A stretch of DNA of 14,271 nucleotides, taken from assembly GCA_019310195.1 (NCBI GenBank), contig JAFDET010000043.1, positions 1 through 14,271 of the forward strand. The letters are read 5' to 3'. The DNA comes from Deltaproteobacteria bacterium (GTDB taxonomy: Bacteria; Myxococcota_A; UBA9160; JAFDET01). Position numbers and translations under genes: made by a program. This document shows positions 1-6,586 of the stretch, piece after piece; within the stretch, counting starts at the first letter, position 1; each line of letters opens with the position of its first letter. The notes beneath the pieces are model-generated. The model was given only the letters and a program-made list of their open reading frames with translations, did no database searches and was not told where the DNA came from.

Positions 1-830
1 ACCTGGCCGATCTCGGGGCCGAGTTCCCGCTCAGCTACTACGGCTGGCGCGCGGCGCGTCGGGCTCCGGCCTATAGCTCGCCGCCGGCGCCGCGCGCGCT
101 GCCCGCCGGCGACCCGGCCAGCCTGCGCCCGGCCCAGCTGGCGCGGCCTCGCATCCTGGTGGCCGCGGGGCTCCCGGAAGCCGCCGGCGATGAGCTCATC
201 GCCTTGGAGACCCTGGCCACGGGACGCGACGAGCGCATCGAGCTGGCAACGCTCTTCAGCGAGGCGGGCGATCACAACGCGGCCCAGCGGGTGGTGCTGA
301 GCACCCTGGGTGAGGAGCTCGCTCGCGGCCCGCTCCCCGGTCGCGAGGAGGCGTGGTGGCTGGCCTGGCCCCTGGCGTGGGACGCGCAGGTGCAGCGCTG
401 GGCCGCGGCCTCCGACGGCAGCATCGAGCCGGCGCTGGTCTGGGCCATCATGCGCGAGGAGAGCGGCTACCGGCCCGCCGTGGTCTCGACCGCCGGCGCG
501 CGCGGGCTGCTGCAGATCATGCCGACTACGGGCGAGCGCCTGGCGCAGGACAGCGGGCTGAGGGCGTTCAGCACCGAGGACCTCTTCGAGCCGGCCGTGA
601 ACATCCGCCTGGGCGCACACTACCTGGACCAGCTCTCGCGCCGCTTCCGCGGCCGGCCCTCGGCCGCCATCGGAAGCTACAACGCCGGGCCCGACGCGGT
701 GGCCCGCTGGATCGAGGAGCGGCCGGCCCTGCCCGACGACGAGTGGGTGGAGAGCGTCCCCTACAGCCAGACGCGTCGCTACGTAAAGCGCGTGCTGCGC
801 AGCATGCACGCCTACCGAGCGCTGTATTGA
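1..830 (+). CDS. Lytic murein transglycosylase, Slt family (C-terminal part, 5' end outside window)
   Basis: The frame is open from the left edge (first full codon at 3), so the N-terminus lies outside and about 275 residues are visible. The family cleaves the MurNAc-GlcNAc bond of peptidoglycan in the periplasm, releasing 1,6-anhydro products. Visible residues 8-14 read EFPLSYYG, typical of the segment linking the helical superhelix of Slt70-like enzymes to the catalytic domain. The goose-lysozyme-like SLT domain fills the C-terminal half. Its landmarks are MREESGY with the catalytic Glu, then GARGLLQIMP, NIRLGAHYL and SYNAGPDAVARW. Internal GTG codons (e.g. at 159) are not the real start because homology continues upstream of them. 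The stop overlaps the downstream kinase start (TTGA, 827-830). Family assignment is secure; the substrate role is inferred from the family. Confidence 0.92.
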   Translation, partial: LADLGAEFPLSYYGWRAARRAPAYSSPPAPRALPAGDPASLRPAQLARPRILVAAGLPEAAGDELIALETLATGRDERIELATLFSEAGDHNAAQRVVLSTLGEELARGPLPGREEAWWLAWPLAWDAQVQRWAAASDGSIEPALVWAIMREESGYRPAVVSTAGARGLLQIMPTTGERLAQDSGLRAFSTEDLFEPAVNIRLGAHYLDQLSRRFRGRPSAAIGSYNAGPDAVARWIEERPALPDDEWVESVPYSQTRRYVKRVLRSMHAYRALY

Positions 831-1804
831 GCCGGCCGCTGCTCGAGAGCCGGAGGGGCAGGGCGGAGGCCAGTGCCCCCGACGTGGTCGGAATCGGCCA
901 GGTCTCGCTGGACTTCGTCGCCACCACCCGGCGGCTGCCGGCGCCCGGCGAGAAGGCCGATGCCGACGGCTTGGAGCGGCGTCCCGGGGGCCAGGTGGCC
1001 ACGACATTGCTGGGCTGCACGCGCCTGGGCCTGAAGACGCTCTTCGTGGGTTGCATCGGCGACGATGCGGAAGGGCGCGCGGCGCTCGAGCCCCTGCGCG
1101 CCGCCGGCGTGGACGTGAGCCAGGTGCGCAGCCACGCGTGCGTGCCCAGCCGCACCGCCCAGATCTGGATCGAACGCGACTCCGGCGAACGCGCGGTCCT
1201 CGGCTGCCGGGATCCGCGCCTGGTGCTGGAGGAGGGCGACCTGCCGCTCGAGAGCGTGCGTTCTGCGCGCCTGCTGCACCTGGACACCAGCGATCCGCGG
1301 CCGGCAGCCGTCGCTGCGCGGGTGGCCCGCGAGGCGGGGATTCCCGTGGTGCTGGATGCCGATGCGCCCGGCGCCGGTCTCGAAGAGCTGCTGCCGCTGG
1401 TGGATTTCCCTGTGGTTTCCCGCGCGTTCGCCGAAACGCTCTTCGAGACCTCCCGGGTTCGGGAGGCTCTCGAGCGGCTCCTGGCCGCCGGGGCGCGCAT
1501 GGCCGTCGTGACCCTGGGCGATCGGGGGGCCCTGGCCCGGTGCGGATCCGAGGAGATCTGCTGCCCGGCCTGGCCCGTCGAGGCTCGGGACACCACGGGG
1601 GCGGGTGACGCGTTCCTGGCCGGCTTCGTGTGGGGCCTGCTGGAGGGTCTCGAGGCGCGGGAGGTGCTGCGCGCGGCCGCTGCGGCGGCCGCGCTCAACT
1701 GCCGGGCGCTGGGCGCCCAGGGCGGCCTTCCGGACCGGGCGGAGCTTCGAGCCTTCCTGGCGCGGGAACAACCCGGACCCTGGATCGATCCCGACGCCCC
1801 TTGA
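827..1804 (+). CDS. PfkB/ribokinase-family sugar kinase
   Basis: 325 residues from TTG at 827; the specific sugar substrate cannot be told. PfkB kinases transfer the ATP gamma-phosphate to a sugar or nucleoside hydroxyl in the cytoplasm. The N-terminal strand is VVGIGQVSLDF (residues 20-30). The first signature is RRPGGQVATTLLGC followed by LGLKTLFVGCIGDD (about 51-80). The second signature is DTTGAGDAF (255-263), where D261 is the expected catalytic base and the Gly-rich stretch forms the anion hole. Length is normal for the family. The TTG start gives a 4-nt TTGA overlap with the transglycosylase, the same junction type as rnfD/rnfG in this window. An alternative GTG at 884 would remove 19 non-conserved residues and has a GGAGG 14 nt upstream. 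Co-transcription with both neighbours is likely. Confidence 0.88.
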   Translation: MSRPLLESRRGRAEASAPDVVGIGQVSLDFVATTRRLPAPGEKADADGLERRPGGQVATTLLGCTRLGLKTLFVGCIGDDAEGRAALEPLRAAGVDVSQVRSHACVPSRTAQIWIERDSGERAVLGCRDPRLVLEEGDLPLESVRSARLLHLDTSDPRPAAVAARVAREAGIPVVLDADAPGAGLEELLPLVDFPVVSRAFAETLFETSRVREALERLLAAGARMAVVTLGDRGALARCGSEEICCPAWPVEARDTTGAGDAFLAGFVWGLLEGLEAREVLRAAAAAAALNCRALGAQGGLPDRAELRAFLAREQPGPWIDPDAP

Positions 1805-1810
1805 GGAGGT
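1803..1810 (+). promoter_or_regulatory. Strong Shine-Dalgarno for the small membrane protein gene
   Basis: GAGGAGGT overlaps the stop codon of the kinase gene and lies 4 nt before the ATG at 1815. It fixes this ATG as the start, rather than codons further upstream in the same open frame. Confidence 0.75.
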
Positions 1811-1814
1811 GGCC

Positions 1815-2249
1815 ATGGCGGGATCCGGGGATTCGGGACGTTCTCTGCTGCTCCTGGTGGTCCTGCTGGGGATCGCCGTCGGAGTCGGGGGCTGGAACTA
1901 CAAGCGCAACCTGGATCTGGAGAATCAGATCCCGCGCCCGTGGAAGGGCTACGCCGTTACCGATCTCGAAGCGATGGCAGTGGCTTATGAGAAGGAGATC
2001 GACCAGTACTCGAACACCTGGGACGCGGCTCGGGTGAAGCGCAATGAGGCCTCGGGCCGCGGCCACGTGGACGACCGGGCTCGCGAGTTCGACGAGATCT
2101 ACGCCCAGGGGCGCCAGGTGCGCCAGATCAAGAGCCGCATGGCCGACCACGAGGTGGTCCTGGATCAGATCCGCGACGAGCTCCACCTGCGCGAGGGCGA
2201 GAACGTCGCCTGGAAGCTCCACCTGCGCAGGTTGACCGCGTTCAACTGA
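1815..2249 (+). CDS. Small bitopic membrane protein of unknown function
   Basis: 144 residues; I do not recognise a family. The start is set by the near-perfect Shine-Dalgarno at 1803-1810. After a short Gly/Ser-rich N-terminus, residues 11-27 form one hydrophobic membrane segment (LLLLVVLLGIAVGVGGW). The rest is soluble, highly charged and predicted to be mostly helical, with heptad-like spacing around EYEKEI/EEIYAQGRQVRQIKSRM (about 50-125). This suggests an anchored coiled-coil-like domain, with no cysteines or catalytic motif. It follows the kinase gene after 10 nt, so co-transcription is likely, but context gives no specific role. Its stop lies 3 nt from the stop of the convergent FYDLN gene. 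Confidence 0.8.
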   Translation: MAGSGDSGRSLLLLVVLLGIAVGVGGWNYKRNLDLENQIPRPWKGYAVTDLEAMAVAYEKEIDQYSNTWDAARVKRNEASGRGHVDDRAREFDEIYAQGRQVRQIKSRMADHEVVLDQIRDELHLREGENVAWKLHLRRLTAFN

Positions 2250-2252
2250 GGA

Positions 2253-2996
2253 TCAGTCCTCGTCGGCCGCCTCGTCCGGCTTGTCCAGCCCGAGGGTGGG
2301 GGGCTTGTCCACAGCCTCGTCGTCGGACACGCCGCCCAGGTCCAGCTCCAGGTCGTCGCTGGTGAGCGATTCGTTGCGGGTCGCCGCATCGTCGTCGTCG
2401 AGGTAGGGCGCCAGTGAGCGCGGCTCGCGCTTGGTCGCGGGCGGGGGCGAGGGCTTGGGTGCATCCGCCGGCTTCTCGCGCTGGTCCGCACCGCAGCGCG
2501 GGCACAGCGGCTCGGGCTGGTTCAGGTCGTAGAACTTGGCCCCGCAGCCGTAGCAGCTCCACTTGTTTCCCAGCTTGCTCTGGAGGGGGCTCGGCGTGCC
2601 CTTGAGGGCGGGCGGCTTGATGTGGGGCTGCTTCTTCCTGCGCGAGCGGATGGCCGGGGCCCGGCGTCCGCCGCGGGCCGCGGGCTGGGCAGCCTTCGAG
2701 GCCTTCAGGCTCTTGGGGGCCTTCGAATCCTTCTGGTTGGCCTTGCCCTTGGTGGGGGCGGCCTTGGGGGCCTTGGCGGCCACTTTCTTCTTGGGGGCGG
2801 CCTTGACGGCCTTGGAGGCCGTCTTCTTCTTGGTCGCGGACTTCTTCGGCGCCGCCTTGCGGGACGTGGCCTTCTTGGAGGCCGACTTCCGGGCGGACGC
2901 CTTCTTCGAGGCCTTGGCCGGGGCCTTGCGGCCAGCAGCCTTGCTCTTGGTCTTCCGCGTAGCCGACTTCTTGGTGGACTTGCGCGCCGGCGCCAT
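2253..2996 (-). CDS. FYDLN zinc-ribbon protein (TIGR02300-like) with histone H1-like Lys/Ala-rich N-terminus
   Basis: 247 residues in three parts. Residues 1-125 are dominated by Lys, Ala, Ser and Arg in short AxKK/SxKK-type repeats, resembling histone H1 or AlgP-like nucleoid proteins. Residues 146-172 hold a zinc ribbon with C148-x2-C151 and C165-x2-C168 around the signature FYDLN (155-159) and PEPLCPRCGADQ. This is the FYDLN_acid / TIGR02300 family of unknown function. The tail (197-247) is strongly acidic (DDDD, DDLELD, SDDEAVD), as the family name implies. Nucleic-acid binding by the basic part is inferred from composition only. The gene is monocistronic and convergent to the kinase operon. 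The ATG at 2996 has only a weak upstream GAGA as ribosome site. Confidence 0.85.
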   Translation of the reverse strand: MAPARKSTKKSATRKTKSKAAGRKAPAKASKKASARKSASKKATSRKAAPKKSATKKKTASKAVKAAPKKKVAAKAPKAAPTKGKANQKDSKAPKSLKASKAAQPAARGGRRAPAIRSRRKKQPHIKPPALKGTPSPLQSKLGNKWSCYGCGAKFYDLNQPEPLCPRCGADQREKPADAPKPSPPPATKREPRSLAPYLDDDDAATRNESLTSDDLELDLGGVSDDEAVDKPPTLGLDKPDEAADED

Positions 2997-3076
2997 GTCT
3001 CTCGTGAACCCCCCGATTCCCGGCGCGCTTTAGCACAACCGCGGGGCGGGGGGTAGATGGCGGCTCGCCGGAGGTT

Positions 3077-3130
3077 CATTCTCCAGGTCAACTTCCTATT
3101 TGACATAATCATTCTTATCGGACGTGATAG
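3077..3130. promoter_or_regulatory. AT-rich island, candidate promoter/operator upstream of the FYDLN gene
   Basis: In a GC-rich surrounding, 3077-3120 is strikingly AT-rich. On the + strand it holds an exact TTGACA (3100-3105). GTCAA (3087-3091) and TTGAC (3100-3104) form a 5-bp inverted repeat with 8 nt between, and ATAA/TTAT (3105-3108, 3115-3118) form another. It lies about 80-125 nt before the FYDLN ATG on the - strand. No convincing -10 element at correct spacing is seen on either strand, so direction and function are uncertain. Confidence 0.35.
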
Positions 3131-3181
3131 GCGAGGGGCCGGATCGGGAGGACGGACCCGTGGCCCCGGCGCGAGACGCGA

Positions 3182-3218
3182 ACGCCCCCAAGCAGCCTGA
3201 AGGCCGGCCTGGGGGCGT
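3182..3218. terminator. Inverted repeat, terminator-like hairpin
   Basis: Perfect 9-bp arms ACGCCCCCA (3182-3190) and TGGGGGCGT (3210-3218) flank 19 nt. On the - strand it is the second hairpin after the aldolase stop. There is no T-tract on either side, so this is a terminator-like structure rather than a canonical intrinsic terminator. Confidence 0.4.
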
Positions 3219-3238
3219 CTCGGTTCAGAGCCGCGTCA

Positions 3239-3257
3239 GGCCGGCCCGAAGCCGGCC
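3239..3257 (-). terminator. Compact GC hairpin just after the aldolase gene
   Basis: GGCCGGC (3239-3245) and GCCGGCC (3251-3257) pair over 7 bp with a 5-nt loop (TTCGG on the - strand). It begins 10 nt after the aldolase stop codon. The position fits transcription termination or 3'-end protection, but no U-run follows. Confidence 0.5.
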
Positions 3258-3267
3258 CGGCGGGCGC

Positions 3268-4152
3268 TCAGGTCCGGGAGGCGTCGAAGATGCTCTGGAT
3301 CGACCCGTCGAGCATCTTGTCGAACTCGGCTTCCGACTGCTGTGCGGTCAGGCCCTCGGTCAGCGCCCGCGAGAAGCTGGCCACCATGCCGTGGTTGCGC
3401 GCCAGCTTGGCGTTGGCGTCCTCGCGCGAGTAGCCGCCGGACAGCGCCACCACCCGGACGATGTTCGGGTGCTCGATGCACTCCTTGTAGAAGCCGTCCT
3501 GGTCCGGGAGCGTCAGCTTGAACATCACCTTCTGGTCGCCGAGCCCGTTCAGGCCGTCCAGCAGGTTTGCCTTGAGGAGATCCTCGGCCTGGGCCTTCTC
3601 CGGGCTGTTGATGTCGACCTCGGGCTCGAGGATCGGCACCAGGCCCTTGGCCAGGATCTGCCGGCCGACCTCGAACTGCTGATCCACGACCGCCTTGATG
3701 CCGTCCGCGTTGGCGAGCTTGACCACCGAGCGCATCTTGGTGCCGAAGATGCCCTTCGAGACGCCCCGGTCGAGCAGCGCGTCGAGGTCCGGGAACGGCT
3801 TCATCAGCTGCACGCCGTCCTTCTCGTCCGCCAGGCCCTTGTCCGTCTTGAGGATCGGCACCACCTGCTTGTCCTCCCACAGGTACTGCGCGGTGGGCTT
3901 GCCGCCGACCTCCCGATCCATGGTCATCTCGAACAGGATCGCGCCGAGGATGCGGTTTCCCCCGAAGCTGGGGCTGGTGATGATCCGGCTCCGCATCGCG
4001 TGGACCTTGTCGAACATCTCCGCGTCGCCGGAGTACTCACTCTCCTCGATGCCGTATAGGCGCAGCGCCTTGGGCGTGCTGCCGCCGCTCTGGTCGAGGG
4101 CGGCGATGAAGCCATCCTGGGATCGGACCTTGTCGAGCTGCTCTTGGTTCAT
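3268..4152 (-). CDS. Class I fructose-bisphosphate aldolase
   Basis: 294 residues, matching the short bacterial class I aldolases of the Staphylococcus Fda type (EC 4.1.2.13). These split fructose-1,6-bisphosphate into DHAP and glyceraldehyde-3-phosphate through a Schiff base, without metal. The N-terminus FIAALDQSGGSTPKAL (15-30) is a hallmark. Other landmarks are ILEPEVDI (174-181), KVMFKLTLP (208-216; K212 is the expected Schiff-base lysine) and VALSGGYSREDA (235-246). The ATG at 4152 has a GGAG 9 nt upstream. It lies 110 nt downstream of the TPR gene on the same strand and is followed by two hairpins, so it is the last gene of its unit. A role in glycolysis or gluconeogenesis is inferred from the family. 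Confidence 0.93.
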   Translation of the reverse strand: MNQEQLDKVRSQDGFIAALDQSGGSTPKALRLYGIEESEYSGDAEMFDKVHAMRSRIITSPSFGGNRILGAILFEMTMDREVGGKPTAQYLWEDKQVVPILKTDKGLADEKDGVQLMKPFPDLDALLDRGVSKGIFGTKMRSVVKLANADGIKAVVDQQFEVGRQILAKGLVPILEPEVDINSPEKAQAEDLLKANLLDGLNGLGDQKVMFKLTLPDQDGFYKECIEHPNIVRVVALSGGYSREDANAKLARNHGMVASFSRALTEGLTAQQSEAEFDKMLDGSIQSIFDASRT

Positions 4153-4262
4153 TGCGTTTGACTCCAGGTGGCGTTTCAGAAGCGGATCCCGCAGCGGGAC
4201 ACCGCCCAATTTTCGAGGGCCAGAAACTAGCGCTGGAGCGGAGGTCGAGCGACCGGCCGACC
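4153..4262 (-). other. 110-nt spacer between TPR gene and aldolase
   Basis: It contains the aldolase ribosome site and a short AT-rich patch near 4208-4216. A 5-bp stem TCCCG/CGGGA sits at 4187-4199. No promoter with good -35/-10 spacing could be supported, so read-through from der and a separate aldolase promoter both remain possible. Confidence 0.3.
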
Positions 4263-4997
4263 TCAGCGCTGGGCGGCTTCCAGCTCCCGCAGGCGGGCCG
4301 CGGCGTGCGGCGGCAGACGGGTTTCCGGGGACTCGGCCAGGACGCGCTTGTGGAGCGCCACGGCCTGGGCCGCGTCGCCGGCCTCGGCCCAGCAGCGCGC
4401 CGCCTCGGCCATGGCCTCGTAGCGCCGCGGGTAGCCCGAGATCTCCGCGGCCTGGGCGTACACGCCCGCGGCGGCGGCGAAGCGACCGGCTTCCTCGTCC
4501 ACCTGGGCGATGCGCTCGTAGATCACGCCCCGCAGCGAGCCGTCGGCGGAAGCCGCGCCCCGGCGCCAGGTCTCCTGGGCCGCCTCGATCTCGCCCAGCT
4601 CGCGACGCAGCTGGCCGGCCTCCAGCAGCGCCAGACTGGCCGAGGGCGTGCCCGCGTGGTCCATGGCCACCTGCTCGTAGCGCTGGGCGTAGTCGTTGCG
4701 CACGCTGCGCGCGGTCTCGGGGTTGGCCGGCTCCGGCACCTGCAGGCTGTTCGGCCCGCCTCCCATGGCTGCCAGGTACCCGGTACGGACCGTTTCCAGG
4801 GCCTCCACGGCCTCCGAGGAGCGGCTGCTGCGGTACTGGGTCACCCCGCCGTAGGTGGCGGCGGCCAGCACGATGGCCAGCAGCACCAGGATCACCGGCC
4901 GCGGGTTGTCGGATACGGCCCGCACCACGCGGTCCCCGAAGTGCTCGATCTCCTCGAGGGCGTGGGCGGCGGTGTGATCGGGCTGGCGTCGGGGCAC
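4263..4997 (-). CDS. YfgM-like membrane-anchored TPR protein
   Basis: 244 residues from GTG at 4997. The start was chosen because GGAGG lies 5 nt upstream and the hydrophobic segment is correctly placed. A short cytoplasmic N-terminus is followed by one membrane helix (about 33-50, NPRPVILVLLAIVLAA). The remainder is Ala-rich and built of helix-turn-helix TPR-like units: EAGQLRRELGEIEAA (126-140), IAQVDEEAGRFAAAA (163-177), AARCWAEAGDAAQAV (199-213). This is the layout of YfgM/TPR_21 proteins, periplasmic partners of the Sec translocon in enterobacteria. Der lies immediately upstream; in E. coli yfgM, bamB and der are also neighbours, which supports the call. No BamB is present here. A generic TPR protein is the alternative. 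Confidence 0.72.
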   Translation of the reverse strand: MPRRQPDHTAAHALEEIEHFGDRVVRAVSDNPRPVILVLLAIVLAAATYGGVTQYRSSRSSEAVEALETVRTGYLAAMGGGPNSLQVPEPANPETARSVRNDYAQRYEQVAMDHAGTPSASLALLEAGQLRRELGEIEAAQETWRRGAASADGSLRGVIYERIAQVDEEAGRFAAAAGVYAQAAEISGYPRRYEAMAEAARCWAEAGDAAQAVALHKRVLAESPETRLPPHAAARLRELEAAQR

Positions 4998-5050
4998 GGG
5001 ATCCTCCGGGTGCTGCGAGGCGCGGAGTGTATCGGACGCGGTACGCGGGA

Positions 5051-5095
5051 CTAGGAGCCTGGCCCAAGATGGGGTGCGCCGGCCCGGGCTCCTAG
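5051..5095 (-). repeat. Long inverted repeat between der and the TPR gene
   Basis: CTAGGAGCC (5051-5059) and GGCTCCTAG (5087-5095) are perfect 9-bp arms. A T-G wobble plus two G-C pairs extend the stem to 12 bp (5051-5062 with 5084-5095) around a 21-nt loop. The right arm includes the TAG stop codon of der. No U-run follows on the - strand. It could be an attenuating or processing hairpin within the der-TPR transcript. Confidence 0.55.
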
Positions 5096-6447
5096 GCGCG
5101 TTCGCGGCGCGCCCGCAGGCGCAGCCGCACGGGCACGCCCTGGTAGCCGAAGGCCTCGCGCAAGCGGTTCTCCAGGTAGCGCCGGTAGTCCTCCTTGACG
5201 TGCCGGGGATCGGTGCAGAAGAGCACGAAGCTGGGCGGCGTGGCGCTGGTCTGCGTGGCGTAGAAGAAGCGGATCGGGCGCCGGGTGACGCCCCGCTGGC
5301 CCAGGGCCGGCTGATGCCTGGCGGTGGCATCCTCCAGCCAGCGATTCAGCTCCGCGGTCGGGATGCGGCGACCGGCGTTCTCGTGGAGGCGGCGTGCCTC
5401 GGCCAGCAGCCGTCCCACCCCCGCCCCGGTCTTCGCCGATACCGGAATCAACGGTGCATCCTCGATGAAGCGCAGGCGCCGCCGGATCTCCTCGCGCACG
5501 CGCCCCGCGTCGGGCCCGTCCTCGCCCCCGACCCGGTCCCACTTGTTGGCGACGATCACGGCCGGCCGACAGCGATCGCGGACCAGCCCCGCAACGCGAG
5601 CGTCCTGCTCGGTGGCGCCCTCGGCCGCGTCGATCACCAGGAGGGCCACCTGGGCCCGCTCCAGGGCGCGCACGGCCATGATCGCCCCGCCCCGCTCGCC
5701 CCCCGCCTCCCGCTTGGCCGTGCGCCGCAGCCCGGCCGTATCCACCAGGACCGTGGTCCCGAACTCGTCCTCCAGGCGCAGGTCGATGGAGTCGCGGGTC
5801 GTCCCCGGCTCGTCGGCAACCACCACGCGCTCCTCGCCGGCCAGGCGGTTCACCAGCGAGCTCTTGCCCACGTTGGGTCGGCCCACCACGGCGACTCGGA
5901 GCGCGCCCTCCTCGAGCTCCTCGGTCACTTCGGGCTGGGCCGGAAGCCGCTCCACCAGCGCCTCCAGCACCTCGAAGGCGTGGATCCCGTGGGCCGCCGA
6001 GATGCCCTCCATGGGCTCGATGCCCAGGGCGTGGAACTCCAACACCCGCTCGGCGTGGCGGGGGTGGTCGACCTTGTTCACCGCCAGGCCCACGGGCTTG
6101 TCGCTGCGCCGCAGCTCGGCCGCGATGCGCTCGTCCTCGGGCAGGAGGCCGGCCTGAGCGTCCACCACCAGGAGCACCGCGTCGGCCTCGCGAAGCGCGG
6201 TGCGGGCCTGGGCCTGGATCGCCCCCGAGAGGCCGCCCTCGGCATCGGGCTCCAGGCCGGCCGTGTCCACGACCAGCACCCGGCGCCCCTCGACCTCGAC
6301 CTCCTCCACGATGCGATCGCGGGTCAGGCCCGGGGTGTCCTCCACCAGCGCCCGGCGATGGCCGGCGTAGCGGTTGAAGAGCGTCGACTTGCCGACGTTG
6401 GGGCGGCCCACGATGGCGATGATGGGCAACGCGCGGGGCTGGGTCAT
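5092..6447 (-). CDS. der: GTPase Der (EngA), ribosome assembly factor
   Basis: 451 residues with the diagnostic tandem GTPase plus KH-like layout; Der acts in assembly of the 50S ribosomal subunit. GTPase 1 has GRPNVGKS (14-21), DTAG (61-64) and NKVD (124-127). GTPase 2 has GRPNVGKS (189-196), TTRDS (216-220), DTAG (236-239), NKWD (301-304) and SAK (337-339). The KH-like C-terminal domain spans about 355-445, with PIRFFYATQ and PPSFVLFC. The ATG at 6447 is preceded by GGGGAG about 12 nt upstream, and it places the first P-loop at the usual distance. The stretch after the second DTAG (RRTAKREAGGERGG) differs from the usual RRKGK-type sequence but keeps the basic character. It is the first gene of the leftward der-TPR-aldolase set. 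Confidence 0.97.
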   Translation of the reverse strand: MTQPRALPIIAIVGRPNVGKSTLFNRYAGHRRALVEDTPGLTRDRIVEEVEVEGRRVLVVDTAGLEPDAEGGLSGAIQAQARTALREADAVLLVVDAQAGLLPEDERIAAELRRSDKPVGLAVNKVDHPRHAERVLEFHALGIEPMEGISAAHGIHAFEVLEALVERLPAQPEVTEELEEGALRVAVVGRPNVGKSSLVNRLAGEERVVVADEPGTTRDSIDLRLEDEFGTTVLVDTAGLRRTAKREAGGERGGAIMAVRALERAQVALLVIDAAEGATEQDARVAGLVRDRCRPAVIVANKWDRVGGEDGPDAGRVREEIRRRLRFIEDAPLIPVSAKTGAGVGRLLAEARRLHENAGRRIPTAELNRWLEDATARHQPALGQRGVTRRPIRFFYATQTSATPPSFVLFCTDPRHVKEDYRRYLENRLREAFGYQGVPVRLRLRARRERA

Positions 6448-6510
6448 GAGAAAGCCGATCTCCCCTTCTGCAAGTAGCCGCGCCAACCGTGCGTCGCCAT
6501 GAGGCTTTGC

Positions 6511-6540
6511 TTGACAGGAGAGGCGCTGCGAGATTAGGGT
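6511..6540 (+). promoter_or_regulatory. Candidate sigma70 promoter for the 6587 gene
   Basis: TTGACA (6511-6516) is an exact -35 element. TAGGGT (6535-6540), 18 nt later, keeps the first two T-A bases and the final T of a -10 element. The predicted start of transcription is near 6547, about 40 nt before the TTG start codon at 6587. Confidence 0.5.
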
Positions 6541-6548
6541 TCCAGTCC

Positions 6549-6570
6549 GGGTCCGCGGGGAGCCGGACCC
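6549..6570 (+). promoter_or_regulatory. 5' leader hairpin ahead of the 6587 gene
   Basis: GGGTCCG (6549-6555) pairs with CGGACCC (6564-6570) over 7 bp with an 8-nt loop. It would sit at the 5' end of the transcript from the candidate promoter, directly before the purine-rich ribosome site AGGGGGAAG (6573-6581). It may stabilise the mRNA or influence ribosome access; this is inference only. Confidence 0.35.
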
Positions 6571-6586
6571 ATAGGGGGAAGACGCC

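Noticed and set aside
353..826. Upstream extension of the sugar kinase frame
   Set aside because: This part lies over the transglycosylase in another frame and is Arg/Gly/Ala-rich; kinase homology begins near residue 20 of the TTG-started protein.
2248..2261. GAGGA-TCAG-TCCTC hairpin between convergent stops as a terminator
   Set aside because: Only 5 bp, no T-tract, and it overlaps both stop codons, so it could easily be chance.
2640..2990. Repetitive-looking DNA (recurring GGCCTT/CTTCTT-type words) as a repeat array
   Set aside because: It is explained by Lys/Ala/Ser codons of the basic protein tail; there is no regular unit or spacer as in CRISPR or tandem repeats.
3101..3119. Fur-box-like sequence in the AT-rich island
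   Set aside because: ATAATCATT matches the core of a Fur site, but the flanks do not match and need an insertion, and no iron-related gene is adjacent.
3124..4059. 311-codon + strand open frame over the aldolase gene
   Set aside because: It is antisense to a well-supported aldolase and its sequence has no recognisable motif.
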